Source: Thiohalocapsa marina
GTDB taxonomy: Bacteria > Pseudomonadota > Gammaproteobacteria > Chromatiales > Chromatiaceae
Assembly: GCF_008632335.1 (NCBI RefSeq)
Contig: NZ_VWXX01000031.1
Location: 1 to 48,651 of the forward strand
Direction of reading: 5' to 3'
Length of the DNA stretch: 48,651 nt
Below are positions 1 through 9,026 of the stretch, piece after piece. The position numbers and the translations under genes are program-made. The notes beneath the pieces were generated by a model. The model searched no databases, was not told the origin of the DNA, and saw only the letters and a list, made by a program, of their open reading frames with translations. Within the stretch, counting starts at the first letter, position 1; every line of letters starts with the position of its first letter.

Positions 1-65
1 GCGGATAAGCGAAGCGCATCCGCCGTTGTGGCCTGTGGCGGATGCGCTTCGCTTATCCGCCCTAC
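1..65. repeat. Perfect palindromic REP/MITE-like repeat, left end of window
   Basis: Bases 1-24 and 37-60 are perfect inverted repeats around a 12-base spacer, followed by CCTAC (61-65). The mirror GTAGG is seen on the copy at the right end, so the full unit would be about 70 bp. Such GTAGGGCGGATAAGCG-type palindromes are dispersed in many proteobacterial genomes (family knowledge). The window starts inside the repeat. It could fold into a long hairpin, but no T-run follows it. Confidence 0.85.
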
Positions 66-320
66 CGTGCATCCGTGTAGGTTATTTCTGAATCCTGCCT
101 TAATGACGCAGCTGCCGCCGTCTCCAGTACCATACGGCTGGCCAACAGTGTATGCGCCTGTTCGCGGCGGGCCGTGCGAGGGGCTCATCCCCGGGCGCTG
201 TCGCCGGATCAGTTTCTGCGCTGACCTGTCGGGGCTGGCGAGTCCCGCGTCGACCGCTTTTGTCGTCAGCGACGATTGCGCTGATCGATAATTCCAGACG
301 GATGGCCTTGGAAGCTCGTT

Positions 321-326
321 TATACT
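321..326 (+). promoter_or_regulatory. Candidate -10 box upstream of DAHP synthase
   Basis: TATACT sits 47 bases before the chosen aroG-type start. No good -35 hexamer lies at the usual spacing, so this is weak. The rest of 66-372 shows no convincing gene. Confidence 0.25.
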
Positions 327-372
327 GCGGCCCATGCCATTGACAGTGCAGGCCTTGGGCCTCGGCGGAAAC

Positions 373-1437
373 ATGCACCACAATACCGACGATCTTCGCA
401 TTCGCAACATCACGCAGGTCATCGCACCGAAAGACCTGCATCAGGAATATCCCATCACCGACACGGCGGCGGATACCGTCTATCACGCCCGGCGCGACAT
501 CCAGCACATCCTGCATGGCGAGGACGACCGCCTGCTTGTGGTGGTCGGGCCCTGCTCGGTCCATGACCCGGCGGCGGCCATGGAGTACGGTCGGCGTCTG
601 GCCGAGATTCGCCAGGACCTCAGCGATCGGCTGATGATCGTGATGCGGGTCTACTTCGAGAAACCCCGCACCACGGTGGGCTGGAAGGGCCTGATCAACG
701 ATCCCAACCTGGACGGCAGCTTCGAGATCAACAAGGGCTTGGGCCTGGCGCGTCGCCTGTTGCTGGACCTGAACGAGATGGGCATGCCTGCGGGGACGGA
801 ATTTCTCGACCTGATCAGCCCGCAGTACATTGCCGACCTGGTGAGCTGGGGCGCCATCGGCGCGCGCACCACCGAGAGCCAGGGGCACCGGGAACTGGCC
901 TCGGGGTTGTCCTGTCCGGTCGGTTTCAAGAACGCCACCGACGGCAGTGTGAAGGTGGCCATCGATGCCATCCACGCCGCGGCGCGTCCGCATGTGTTCA
1001 TGTCGCTGACCAAGGATGGCCACTCGGCCATCTTCAGCACCTCCGGCAACGAGGACACCCACGTGATCCTGCGCGGTGGCGATCGTCCGAACTACGACAC
1101 CGAGAGCGTCAACATCGCCGCCGAGGAGATCGAGAAATCCGGGCTGGCGGCCAAGCTGATGATCGACTTCAGCCATGCCAACAGCCGCAAGCGACCGGAA
1201 AAACAGATCCAGGTGTGCGAGGATGTGGCGGGCCAGATCGGTCGCGGCGATCGGCGGATCATCGGCGTCATGATCGAGAGCCATCTGGTGGCCGGACGCC
1301 AGGACCTGACGGACATGGATGACCTGGTCTACGGGCAGAGCATCACCGATGCCTGTGTCGCTTGGGATGACACCGTGCCGATGCTGCAGGAGCTGGCCGA
1401 CGCCGTGGAGCAGCGGCGCCAGCCACGCCAGCGCTAA
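373..1437 (+). CDS. 3-deoxy-7-phosphoheptulonate synthase (DAHP synthase, class I)
   Basis: Condenses phosphoenolpyruvate and erythrose 4-phosphate to DAHP, the first step of the cytoplasmic shikimate pathway. The protein has the AroF/G/H-type order: VVVGPCSVHDP (phosphate and metal loop), then RVYFEKPRTTVGWKGLINDP, then PAGTEFLDLISPQY, then GARTTESQGHRELASG, then PVGFKNATDG, and the late metal-binding region DFSHANSRK. The start at 373 gives 354 residues, close to the usual ~350. An in-frame ATG at 334 would add 13 unconserved residues. Which paralogue (aroF, aroG or aroH) and which feedback inhibitor cannot be told from the sequence. It stands alone and converges on the Sel1 gene downstream. 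Confidence 0.95.
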   Translation: MHHNTDDLRIRNITQVIAPKDLHQEYPITDTAADTVYHARRDIQHILHGEDDRLLVVVGPCSVHDPAAAMEYGRRLAEIRQDLSDRLMIVMRVYFEKPRTTVGWKGLINDPNLDGSFEINKGLGLARRLLLDLNEMGMPAGTEFLDLISPQYIADLVSWGAIGARTTESQGHRELASGLSCPVGFKNATDGSVKVAIDAIHAAARPHVFMSLTKDGHSAIFSTSGNEDTHVILRGGDRPNYDTESVNIAAEEIEKSGLAAKLMIDFSHANSRKRPEKQIQVCEDVAGQIGRGDRRIIGVMIESHLVAGRQDLTDMDDLVYGQSITDACVAWDDTVPMLQELADAVEQRRQPRQR

Positions 1438-1458
1438 TCAGCCCCAGCCGGCCTTGGT

Positions 1459-1902
1459 CTACTTCTCGTCGAAGCCCGCCATGCGATACCACTTGCGGGC
1501 CTCGTCCATGTCCTGGGGCACGCCGCGGCCTTCCTCGTACATCATGGCCAGGGTGGTCTGCGAGCCTGCCAGGCCCTGGGCGGCAGCCTGCTTGAACCAG
1601 CGCACCGCGCGTTCGGGGTTCTTCTCGGCGCACTCGCCTTCCATGTACATGAAGCCCAGGCCATGCTGGGCCACGTCCAGGCCGCCTTCTGCCGCGGCCT
1701 TCATGTACTTGAAGGCGAGCAGCGGATTCTCCACCATGCCAAGTCCGTTCTGGGCCATGATGGCCAGGCGATACATGGCCTCGGTGTTGCCCTCCTGGGC
1801 CAAGGGCGAGAGCAGTCCGGCGGCGCGCGAGAATTGCTTGGCCTCGAAGGCGGCGATGCCGCTGGTCAGGGCCATTTCCTGATCGCTGATCTGTTCTGTC
1901 AT
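1459..1902 (-). CDS. Sel1-like repeat (TPR-like) protein
   Basis: A 147-residue protein made of about three Sel1-type repeats, recognisable by A.YRLA.MAQNGLG, GLDVAQHGLGFMYMEG and GSQTTLAMMYEEGRGVPQD..EARKWYRMA. Sel1 repeats fold as helical scaffolds for protein-protein contacts; no enzymatic motif is seen. The start at 1902 (MTEQISDQ) has AGGA about 11 bases upstream. Longer in-frame starts would add low-complexity residues and are less likely. There is no clear signal peptide, so it is probably cytoplasmic. The partner is unknown. Confidence 0.8.
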   Translation of the reverse strand: MTEQISDQEMALTSGIAAFEAKQFSRAAGLLSPLAQEGNTEAMYRLAIMAQNGLGMVENPLLAFKYMKAAAEGGLDVAQHGLGFMYMEGECAEKNPERAVRWFKQAAAQGLAGSQTTLAMMYEEGRGVPQDMDEARKWYRMAGFDEK

Positions 1903-2030
1903 GGTCTGGGTTCCTGCGCTCGGGCGATGGTTCGCGGGCATGGCGCCCGCCGACATGCACCGGATTTGAGGGTGGCCGGAGGGAATTCCACCCATCCGGG
2001 GATGGCTGCTCGTGGAGGGGCGAGCGCTGC

Positions 2031-2852
2031 TCAGCCGTCGAGGGGCAGCCCGATGAAGGTGACCCAGCGCTGAAACAAGGTGTCGTTGGCGGCGGCCACC
2101 GCAAGGCGTTTGTCCAGGCTCAGGGCGTCGGTGGGGGTGCGGCCATGGTCGGCATACAGCGTCGAGACGACGCCGGCCTCGTCGGCGATCAGGCGTCCGG
2201 CGGCGTAATCCCACAGCTTCTGGCCACCGTGCAGATAGAGCTGAAAGCGCCCCGAGGCGAGCCAGCACCACTCCAGCGCCACGGAACCCAGGTTGCGCTG
2301 CGAGCGGAACGAGCCGGGGCGAAACAGCGCGGCTATCCGCTCCGGCGGCAGCCGCTTCATGTCAACCGCCGCAAGACAGTCGCCCAGGGCTTCACCGGGG
2401 GCATGGGGCGCGATGGGCGCGTCGTTGACGAAGGCGCCGCTGCCGTGAGCGGCGGTGTAGCATTCGTCGCGCAGCGGGTCGAGTACCGCCGCCAGCTCCG
2501 CCCGACCATTGCGGATCAGTGCCAGCGAGATGCCGAATCCCGGATAACCGCAGGCGTAATTGCTGGTGCCGTCCAGCGGATCCAGGCACCAGAAGGTGCC
2601 GCTCCCGTCGCCGAGCAACTGCCGTTGCTGCGCGTCGGTCATCTCCTCCCCCAGCACCGGAATCCCCGGCCAGCGCTCCCCCAGGGCCGCGCACAGGCTG
2701 GCCTGCACCGCCAGATCGGTCTCGGTGACCAGGCTGCCATCCGCCTTCGCCTGCGTCTTGGCCTGACGAAAACGGGGCATGATCTCCTCGCGGGCGGTAC
2801 CGCGCAGCAGCGCGGACAGGCATTGCAGATCAAGCGCAGAGGGCTCTGGCAT
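2031..2852 (-). CDS. Inositol monophosphatase family protein
   Basis: A 273-residue Mg2+-dependent phosphatase of the IMPase/SuhB/CysQ superfamily. Metal-site motifs are GEE (68-70), DPLDGT (91-96) and WDYAAG (214-219), in the family order. The substrate could be inositol phosphate, histidinol phosphate, 3'-phosphoadenosine phosphate or another sugar phosphate, and the motifs do not decide. It is followed leftward by the Sel1-repeat gene on the same strand, with a 128-base gap. Confidence 0.9.
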   Translation of the reverse strand: MPEPSALDLQCLSALLRGTAREEIMPRFRQAKTQAKADGSLVTETDLAVQASLCAALGERWPGIPVLGEEMTDAQQRQLLGDGSGTFWCLDPLDGTSNYACGYPGFGISLALIRNGRAELAAVLDPLRDECYTAAHGSGAFVNDAPIAPHAPGEALGDCLAAVDMKRLPPERIAALFRPGSFRSQRNLGSVALEWCWLASGRFQLYLHGGQKLWDYAAGRLIADEAGVVSTLYADHGRTPTDALSLDKRLAVAAANDTLFQRWVTFIGLPLDG

Positions 2853-3074
2853 GGGGTGAGTCTCCTGGGGCGTTTACGTGGAAGCCGATCAGTACTTGGT
2901 TCGATACCGCACAAGGTACCGCATGCCGGCCATGAATAACATCGAACCCAGCACCAGCAAGACCCAAGGGCCGCATCATCGTGCGCGGCAAGGGGGTAGA
3001 GGTGCGGGTGGTCTAAGCGGTCGGCATCTTCGTCATTTGCGCTGAGCCAAAGTTAAATTTACTGTCACCGTAAG
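2853..3074. other. Intergenic region with two short gene-tail-like remnants
   Basis: No intact gene is seen. On the minus strand, roughly 2889-2970 reads as a C-terminal tail PWVLLVLGSMLFMAGMRYLV plus a basic end, then a stop: a single membrane helix with Arg/Lys, as in sorting or anchor tails. On the plus strand 2966-3016 reads KGRIIVRGKGVEVRVV then a stop. Both are too short to assign. They may be decayed gene ends or chance. Confidence 0.25.
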
Positions 3075-3992
3075 ATGTGGGGTCAGAACGTGCATGTCAT
3101 CGCCGTCGATTGGGGCAAGGACGCTCGGAAGCGGTCCGCTTATCTCTCTCAGCTTGCGTCACGCACGATTGCTCGCCTGCCTTTTGACGGGAGCCTGGCG
3201 CATCTAATGGAGCAGGCATCTTCTCTCGACGGCCCGGTATTGATCGGGATCGACGCGGCAATCGGTTTCCCGGCAGCGTCCTGGCAAAGCCTGCATGACC
3301 ACTGCCCCTGCCCGCCGCGGACCTTCGCTGACTTTCTTCTTGGCTTGTCACTGCCTGCAAACTTTTTTGAGCCCGTCTCGACACCCGAAGAATGGTTGCC
3401 GCAGCGTCCTTTCATTCGACCTCCAACTGGCCGATGGTCGCTGCAGGCCTTCGTGGATGCGTCCCGCCAGGGGCTTTACCGGCGGGTCGACAAGCAGCTT
3501 CAGGCAAAGCCGCTCTTTGTCACCTGCGGCCTACCGGGAAGTGTTGGAAGCGGAACGCGGGCGCTCTGGCAGGAACTGATCGGGCTCGCCGGCCTGGGGG
3601 AATTCCGCCTTTGGCCATTCCAAGGGACCTTGGCGACGTTGTTGACCGAAGACGTGCCGGTCATCGCTGAAATCTACCCCAAGGCCTGCTATGGCCTTGC
3701 CTTGGCCGAGTCCCTGCCTGCTCCGTTGTTGTCGATCGCAAAGACGAAGGAGCACGCAAGACAGGCGGCCCTTGTGCAACTGCGGAACAACCCCTGGCTC
3801 GTGCGCCAGCGCATGACCATCAATGACTTCGACGCTGCCGTGGATAATGAAGACCATTTTGATGCGCTGCTCTCGGCCGCCGCATTGACGCGGATTCTAC
3901 TCGAGGAAGCGCCGATCGAAAGCCCGGAAGCCATGGACGGCATTGCCGAGGGCGGCATGCTCGGTGCCGCAAGCCTGACAGCGCGGGTCTAG
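3075..3992 (+). CDS. DUF429-like protein (predicted RNase H-fold nuclease)
   Basis: A 305-residue protein. Family-type signatures are an N-terminal VIAVDWG strand, GIDAAIGFP in the first third, AEIYPKACYG, DNEDHFDALLSAAALTRI and a late GIAEGGMLG corresponding to the E-G-W/G motif of DUF429 proteins. DUF429 is predicted to have an RNase H-like fold with acidic catalytic residues; its biological role is unknown. A GTG at 3090 with GGGGTC upstream is an alternative start that fits the family's short N-terminus. Terminal coding content is normal, so it looks intact. Confidence 0.6.
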   Translation: MWGQNVHVIAVDWGKDARKRSAYLSQLASRTIARLPFDGSLAHLMEQASSLDGPVLIGIDAAIGFPAASWQSLHDHCPCPPRTFADFLLGLSLPANFFEPVSTPEEWLPQRPFIRPPTGRWSLQAFVDASRQGLYRRVDKQLQAKPLFVTCGLPGSVGSGTRALWQELIGLAGLGEFRLWPFQGTLATLLTEDVPVIAEIYPKACYGLALAESLPAPLLSIAKTKEHARQAALVQLRNNPWLVRQRMTINDFDAAVDNEDHFDALLSAAALTRILLEEAPIESPEAMDGIAEGGMLGAASLTARV

Positions 3993-4091
3993 CAGACTGC
4001 AATAATTCACAAATTGAAGACGGCCGGCATGCCGACAGCGCCCTCCGGCCAGGCAGGGTTACTGATACTGCAACCAGAACTATGATGCCAT

Positions 4092-4121
4092 TTGCGGGCT
4101 GGAGCTGGGGTGGGGTATAAG
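4092..4121 (+). promoter_or_regulatory. Candidate sigma-70 promoter for the small secreted protein
   Basis: TTGCGG (4092-4097), an 18-base spacer, and TATAAG (4116-4121), 37 bases before the start codon at 4159. It is the only plausible pair in the 3993-4158 gap. Confidence 0.35.
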
Positions 4122-4158
4122 GAAGCCGTTATAAGCGGAACGGGTCCTGGAGGATGTG

Positions 4159-4632
4159 ATGCGTGTCTTATCGTTTGTACTGTTGACGCTGTTTGTCGTG
4201 CCGCTTTGCAGCGCGTCTGAGTTCACTGTATGGACAGTGCCTGCAAGGCCACAGGTGGAAGTTTCAAGCACGACTGTGGTGAAGGATGGAATCAAGAAGA
4301 CGGTGAAGGCGCCTTACATCCCGCTGCAACTCATGCTCAAGAGCCATAATGCGTCTTCTTCGATCACGCTGGCAACGGTGGATGTCTCGGTTTCCGTGCC
4401 CGGTGTCTCGACTGATCGTTACAGTTTCACGATTTCGCCCTACATCACCTTGCAGCCCGGCCAGTCGGAAAAGTCCGATATCTTCTACCTGGACGGCCTG
4501 CGCCAGACTTGGGGATCCGAGTACCAGATCAGGGTGTCGGTCAATGGCTGGCGAGGAACGGGTACCAATCCTAGTGACCGGATCTACAACACCTTCTCAT
4601 TTGATGTCCAGCCACCAGCCTCTGCCCGATAA
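4159..4632 (+). CDS. Small secreted protein of unknown function
   Basis: 157 residues, starting MRVLSFVLLTLFVVPLCSAS, a typical Sec signal peptide with cleavage expected near CSA-S. The mature part is rich in Ser, Thr, Val and aromatic residues in alternating strands (ITLATVDVSVSVPG, YQIRVSVNGWRGTG), which suggests a beta-sandwich. No Cys pair or enzymatic motif is seen, and the family is not recognised. The ATG at 4159 follows GGAGG with a 5-base gap; a GTG three bases earlier is less likely. It is the last chromosomal gene before the integrated element and converges on the split tRNA. Confidence 0.7.
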   Translation: MRVLSFVLLTLFVVPLCSASEFTVWTVPARPQVEVSSTTVVKDGIKKTVKAPYIPLQLMLKSHNASSSITLATVDVSVSVPGVSTDRYSFTISPYITLQPGQSEKSDIFYLDGLRQTWGSEYQIRVSVNGWRGTGTNPSDRIYNTFSFDVQPPASAR

Positions 4633-4668
4633 TCTGGCGTTGGCCCCGAGCGTCAAGTACGTGGGTTT

Positions 4669-4714
4669 TGGTGGGCCGCCTAGGATTCGAACCTAGGACC
4701 AAAGGATTATGAGT
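4669..4714 (-). pseudogene. 3' half of the disrupted tRNA-Ile2(CAU); attL
   Basis: Read on the minus strand this is anticodon loop CTCATAA, stem TCCTT, variable TGGTC, T-arm CTAGG-TTCGAAT-CCTAG, acceptor GCGGCCC, A, and encoded CCA. The 5' half is missing here; it is at 26081-26120. The halves pair perfectly in the 7-bp acceptor stem (GGGCCGC with GCGGCCC) and in the anticodon stem (GAGGA with TCCTT). The core GATTATGAGT at 4705-4714 is shared with 26081-26090, marking the left junction of the element. Confidence 0.9.
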
Positions 4715-4835
4715 TTGCACGCAACGCTGCAAGCCCAGCAAAGTCAGGGGTAATCTACCGTAAGCCAGAAAAGCTAAAAGTATTTACGTGACAGTAGGTT
4801 AGCGTAATTTTGCGAAGATGGCCAGAACGGGTGAG

Positions 4836-4875
4836 TGTACCGCTACTGTACCGATTTCACCTGCTCTTCGGTACA
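4836..4875. repeat. Left-end TGTACCG repeats (possible integrase arm sites)
   Basis: TGTACCG occurs at 4836-4842 and 4847-4853, exactly 11 bases apart, with an inverted copy CGGTACA at 4869-4875. The same set (two direct copies 11 bases apart plus one inverted) occurs at the right end, 25866-25907. This fits arm-type sites for the integrase or an excisionase. Apart from this and the palindrome at 4905, the 4715-5055 stretch has no supported gene. Confidence 0.5.
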
Positions 4876-4904
4876 GCCAGCATCGCTTCGCTGGTGGCCA
4901 TTTG

Positions 4905-4929
4905 AGTTGTCAAGGATTCCTTGACAACT
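4905..4929. promoter_or_regulatory. Perfect 25-bp palindrome upstream of the HigBA-like operon
   Basis: Two 12-base arms (AGTTGTCAAGGA and its complement) flank one central T. It shares the core CAAGGATTCCTTG with the palindrome at 5777-5803 on the other side of the toxin-antitoxin pair. It could be an operator for the antitoxin, lying about 125 bases before the toxin start, or a repeat pair. There is no T-run. Confidence 0.4.
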
Positions 4930-5055
4930 GATATGCGAAGCTGGGGGCAGACATGAGCAAGAGTTTTCCTTTGGGCCAGTCATCTCTCAGCTCCCCATGC
5001 CCCCCAGGAATCTGGTTGACTGGAAATGTATTGCACGTGGTGGTATGGTTTGGCA

Positions 5056-5442
5056 ATGAGACGAGTCTTCAAAACCCGCACCTTCACCCGCTCGATGAAA
5101 AAGGCCGGGCTAACCGATGTAGCCCTGTGTGCCGCAGTCGAGGAGATGAGTCAAGGGCTCGTGGATGCTGACCTGGGTGGCGATGTTGTGAAGAAGCGCG
5201 TCGCGCTGCCTGGCCAGGGCAAGCGTGGCGGGGCCAGAACCATCGTGGCTACGAAAATGGCGGGGCGCTGGTTCTTCCTCTATGGCTTCAGCAAGAACGA
5301 GCGATCCAACATCGACAAGGACGAGTTGAGGGTACTCCAAGAGGTGGCAAAGGAGTTGCTTGGCTTTGATGACCGGCAACTAACCATTGCGCTGGCTGCT
5401 GGTGAGATTGTGGAGATATGTGATGGCGACGACAAAGCGTAA
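5056..5442 (+). CDS. RelE/HigB-family toxin of a type II toxin-antitoxin system
   Basis: 128 residues of the RelE-like family that begins K-T-R-x-F-x-R (RVFKTRTFTRSMKKAGLTD), continues LPGQGKRGGARTIVA and GRWFFLYGFSKNERSNI, and ends in DELRVLQEVAKELLG. Family members cleave mRNA in translation or repress growth. The toxin-first order, with the Xre antitoxin gene overlapping by 20 bases, is typical of HigBA. The start at 5056 (MRRVFKTR) matches the family length; a longer in-frame start adds MYCTWWYGLA, which is not family-like. A TTGACT at 5016-5021 may be part of its promoter. It likely stabilises the element. Confidence 0.85.
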   Translation: MRRVFKTRTFTRSMKKAGLTDVALCAAVEEMSQGLVDADLGGDVVKKRVALPGQGKRGGARTIVATKMAGRWFFLYGFSKNERSNIDKDELRVLQEVAKELLGFDDRQLTIALAAGEIVEICDGDDKA

Positions 5443-5743
5443 CAGCCGAATTCTGGACGAGATGCACGAGACAGCGCGTGGGCTTCATGGCGCCGGTCTG
5501 ATCAGCAAGCGTCGTATGGGCGAGTTTGAGGCGCTGTGCAATCTCGATGTGCACGAAATTCCGCCACAGCAGATCAAAGCGCTGCGTGAGCAGGCACACG
5601 TCAGCCAAGCAGTTTTTGCCGCTGTGCTGAACACCAGCCTTTCCACGGTTCAGAAATGGGAAGTCGGCGACAAGAAGCCGAGCGGGCCGTCGCTCAAGTT
5701 GTTGAACCTGATCGAGCGCAAGGGGCTTGAGGCGGTCATTTAA
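5423..5743 (+). CDS. Xre/HigA-type antitoxin
   Basis: 106 residues with a C-terminal helix-turn-helix: IKALREQAHVSQAVFAAVLNTS followed by STVQKWEVGDKKPSGPSLKLLNLI (about residues 52-98). This is the Xre fold that binds the operon operator and neutralises the partner. The ATG at 5423 has GGAG 7 bases upstream and lies inside the toxin gene, so translation is probably coupled. The palindromes at 4905 and 5777 are candidate binding sites. Confidence 0.88.
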   Translation: MATTKRNSRILDEMHETARGLHGAGLISKRRMGEFEALCNLDVHEIPPQQIKALREQAHVSQAVFAAVLNTSLSTVQKWEVGDKKPSGPSLKLLNLIERKGLEAVI

Positions 5744-5776
5744 TGGCGGAGCCTGACTGCGGGCCCTCTGCAAGTC

Positions 5777-5803
5777 CAACTGACAAGGATTCCTTGTCAG
5801 TTG
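5777..5803. promoter_or_regulatory. Perfect 27-bp palindrome between convergent higA-like gene and hsdR
   Basis: Arms of 13 bases (CAACTGACAAGGA and its complement) flank one central T, in the 85-base gap between convergent genes. It could be a bidirectional transcript end, though no T-run follows. The core matches the palindrome at 4905-4929. Confidence 0.4.
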
Positions 5804-5828
5804 ATAGCCAGCTTGGCCCCATGCAGCA

Positions 5829-8800
5829 TCAAGCTGACTGCCATAGCCCCGTCAGCGCCTCTGCCTGCTGAAGAACTGTCTGCACTGCTGCATCCTGTAA
5901 ATCCGGCGGATAGCCATACTTGCGCAGAATGCGCTTGACCAGCACCCGTAACCTGGCACGAGCCGATTGGCGATGCGCCCAGTCTACGGTGACATTATCC
6001 CGCAGACTCATGAGTAGTTCATGGGCTATCACCCGCAATTGCACATCGCCCATGACTTCCATAGCAGACTCGTTCTCGGAAAGCGCATCGTAGAAAGCAA
6101 CTTCCTCTGGGGTCATCCCGTTGGCTTCGCCACGCTCTCGGGCGGCTCGCAGGTCCTTGGCCAGTTGTATTAACTCTTGCAGTACTTCGGCTGTGGTGAT
6201 CGCATTGGCGTGATACCTTGCAATGGCATCCTCCAGTCTTTCGGTAAAGGCCCGACTTTCCACGACGTTGGTACGAGTGCGTGAACGGATGTCATCGTTC
6301 AGCAATTTGCGTAGTGCTTCCAGGCCAAGGTTTTTCTTCTCCATCTGCTGTACTTCGAGCAGAAACTCGTCTGAGAGGATGGAGATGTCAGGGGTCTGGA
6401 TGCCAGCCGCAGCCAGGATATCGACAATTTCCGTTGACACAACAGCTCGACTGACAATCTGCTTAATAGCGAGCTCGCGGTCCTGGCGTGTTTCACCGCT
6501 ACTGCTCGCACTTTTCGACAAAGCGGCACGGATGGCCTGAAAGAATCCCACCTCTTCGCGGATCGTACGTGCTTCATCGGAGCTTGACGCCAGGGCAAAG
6601 GCTTTGGACAAGGCCAATACCCCATCGGTAAAGCGCCGCTGAGCCTGTTTCTTGGCGTCTGGTGTTTTTTCAGCCGCCGCCCACTGTTGCTGCTTGTCCA
6701 GAACCCATTCAATAGCGCCGGCCATCATCGCCAACCGCTCGCCGGGTGTGCCATCCAGAGCGCTGCGGTAGTCGAAGCCGTAGAACATGTCGCGCACGAT
6801 TTCGTACTTCTCCAGCATCACCGCCACGGCTTCGGCTTCGTCGATGCCGGTCTTGTCCTGGTCTGGCTTGGAGTACTGCGCCAGTGCCGCTTTCAGATTT
6901 TGGGCAATACCTATGTAATCCACGATCAGGCCCGCCGGCTTGTCACGGAATACGCGGTTAACACGAGCAATCGCCTGCATCAAGCCGTGGCCGCGCATCG
7001 GTTTATCGATGTACATGGTATGCATACAGGGCGCATCAAAGCCGGTCAGCCACATATCGCGCACAATCACCAGCTTGAGCGGGTCGTTAGGGTCGCGAGC
7101 TCGCTTGGCCAATAAGTCACGTCGCGCCTTGTTGCCAATATGCTGCTGCCACTCAACAGGGTCGCTGGCAGCGCCAGTCATTACTATCTTGACGCTGCCG
7201 GCGGTGTCATCGCTGCTGTGCCAGTCTGGTCGTAGCTTGATGATCTCGTCGTAAAGCGCCACGCAAATGCGCCGGCTCATGCATACCACCATCGCTTTAC
7301 CATCCAGCGCCGCGACCCTGTCCTCAAAATGCTGCACCAGGTCCTTTGCGATCAATGCCAGGCGCTTATCGCTGCCTACCAGAGCTTCGGCCGTGCTCCA
7401 TTTCTGCTTGGTGCGTTCGGCGCTGGGCTCGTCCTGATCTTCCAGCAGGGCTTCAATTTCCGCATCAATATGTGGCTTCTCATCGTCATCCAGCTCAATG
7501 CGCGCCAAACGTGATTCGTAATAAATAGGTACGGTTGCTCCGTCTTCTACGGCACGGCTGATGTCATAGATGTCGATGTAATGGCCAAAGACAGCAGGTG
7601 TGTTGACATCAGTTGCTTCGATAGGTGTGCCCGTAAAGCCGATGAATGAGGCGTTGGGCAAGCCGTCGCGCAAGTATTTGGCAAAGCCATAAGCAATCTC
7701 GCCGGTTTTGCTAGCGACTTTGGCTTTGAAGCCGTACTGGCTTCGGTGTGCTTCATCTGCGATCACCACCACATTGGCGCGATCAGTCAGCACCGGGAAA
7801 TCCGTTTCATCGGCGGCTGGCGAAAACTTTTGTAGCGTGGTGAAGATAACCCCACCAGAAGCACGAGACAGCAAGGTACGCAGGTGTTCCCTGTCCTCCG
7901 CCTGAACCGGTGTCTGCCGAATAAGGTCCTTGCACATAGCGAAGGTGGCAAAAAGCTGGTCGTCGAGATCATTGCGATCAGTGAGCACCACCAAAGTGGG
8001 GTTGGCCATGCGCTGCTCGAACACCAGTAGCCCCGCATAAAAAGCCATCAACAAACTCTTGCCGGAGCCCTGGGTATGCCAAATAACTCCGGCCTTCCGG
8101 TCGCCGGGCGGTTGGTCCTTCACACTAGGCAAGCCATAGACTGCGGGGTCTTCAGCAACCGCGAACTGACTGGCCCTTAGCGTGGAAATCACAGCCTTCT
8201 TGACGGCGTGAAACTGGTGATAACCGGCGATGATCTTGATCAGTCCAGACGGGCTTTCCCCGAATACCGTGAAGTGACGCAGCAAGTCGAGAAAACGCCC
8301 CCGCTCGAACACGCCCTCGATCAGGGTAGCCATCTCAGGCGAACCCTTTGGCTCAATATGCTGACCGTCCGTAGTGCGCCAAGGCATGAAGCGCTCTTGG
8401 TCCGCCGACAACGAGCCGACCCGCGCCGACAGACCATCAGAGGTCACCAGCAGTGCGTTGCTGCGAAACAGTGCCGGGATTTGTTGCTTGTAGGTTTGAA
8501 GTTGATTGAAAGCGCCTGTCAGGGTGGCGTTCTCGCCGCCAGGGGCCTTGAGCTCAATAACGGCCAGCGGCAGGCCGTTGACGAACAGCACAACGTCTGG
8601 CCGTCGCTTGACTTGTCCGGCAACCACCGTAAATTGCTGCACTGCCAGCCAGTCGTTGTTGCTAGGCTGCTCAAAGTCGATCAGGCGCACGCTGCCTGCT
8701 GTGAGCACGCCGTCATCACCATAATATTCAACCTCCGCGCCATCGATCAGCAGGCGATGGATTCGGCGGTTCTCTTCCAACAGGTTGGGCAATTCCGATT

Positions 8801-9026
8801 GCGTCAGGCGGCGTATGGCGTCTGCCTGTGCTTCGGGCGGTAGCGTTGGATTCAGGCGCGCCACAGCATCACCAAGTCGACTTTTCAGCACGACTTCATC
8901 ATAGGCATCACGTTCCGGCTCGCTGCCGTCCGGGCCTATGATCTCATCTGTTGCGCAGGCAAAGCCGAGCGAGGTCAGTTGGTCAAGCAGTGCGGTTTCC
9001 AATTGGGCTTCGGAGAGAAAGGCCAT
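5829..9026 (-). CDS. hsdR: Type I restriction enzyme, HsdR motor/nuclease subunit
   Basis: About 1065 residues. The N-terminal PD-(D/E)xK nuclease has [20 protein letters not shown] (about 142-161). The SF2 translocase has Walker [12 protein letters not shown] (about 315-325), DEAHRSQYG (about 427), FIGFTGTPI, and later [15 protein letters not shown] and RVNRVFRDK. The C-terminal helical region would bind the methyltransferase core. HsdR cleaves DNA after ATP-driven translocation when HsdM2S meets unmethylated sites. The start is ATG 9026, or GTG 9029, just after GGAGGG and overlapping the stop of the DUF262 gene (TGATG). It is the last gene of the seven-gene operon, unusually far from hsdM and hsdS. 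Confidence 0.95.
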   Translation of the reverse strand: MAFLSEAQLETALLDQLTSLGFACATDEIIGPDGSEPERDAYDEVVLKSRLGDAVARLNPTLPPEAQADAIRRLTQSELPNLLEENRRIHRLLIDGAEVEYYGDDGVLTAGSVRLIDFEQPSNNDWLAVQQFTVVAGQVKRRPDVVLFVNGLPLAVIELKAPGGENATLTGAFNQLQTYKQQIPALFRSNALLVTSDGLSARVGSLSADQERFMPWRTTDGQHIEPKGSPEMATLIEGVFERGRFLDLLRHFTVFGESPSGLIKIIAGYHQFHAVKKAVISTLRASQFAVAEDPAVYGLPSVKDQPPGDRKAGVIWHTQGSGKSLLMAFYAGLLVFEQRMANPTLVVLTDRNDLDDQLFATFAMCKDLIRQTPVQAEDREHLRTLLSRASGGVIFTTLQKFSPAADETDFPVLTDRANVVVIADEAHRSQYGFKAKVASKTGEIAYGFAKYLRDGLPNASFIGFTGTPIEATDVNTPAVFGHYIDIYDISRAVEDGATVPIYYESRLARIELDDDEKPHIDAEIEALLEDQDEPSAERTKQKWSTAEALVGSDKRLALIAKDLVQHFEDRVAALDGKAMVVCMSRRICVALYDEIIKLRPDWHSSDDTAGSVKIVMTGAASDPVEWQQHIGNKARRDLLAKRARDPNDPLKLVIVRDMWLTGFDAPCMHTMYIDKPMRGHGLMQAIARVNRVFRDKPAGLIVDYIGIAQNLKAALAQYSKPDQDKTGIDEAEAVAVMLEKYEIVRDMFYGFDYRSALDGTPGERLAMMAGAIEWVLDKQQQWAAAEKTPDAKKQAQRRFTDGVLALSKAFALASSSDEARTIREEVGFFQAIRAALSKSASSSGETRQDRELAIKQIVSRAVVSTEIVDILAAAGIQTPDISILSDEFLLEVQQMEKKNLGLEALRKLLNDDIRSRTRTNVVESRAFTERLEDAIARYHANAITTAEVLQELIQLAKDLRAARERGEANGMTPEEVAFYDALSENESAMEVMGDVQLRVIAHELLMSLRDNVTVDWAHRQSARARLRVLVKRILRKYGYPPDLQDAAVQTVLQQAEALTGLWQSA

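Noticed and set aside
100-1284. Long minus-strand open frame opposite the DAHP synthase gene
   Set aside because: It is a shadow of a strongly conserved plus-strand gene in GC-rich DNA and has no family-like motifs.
4953-5171. 72-codon plus-strand frame before the HigB-like toxin
   Set aside because: It overlaps the toxin gene in another frame and has no family signature.
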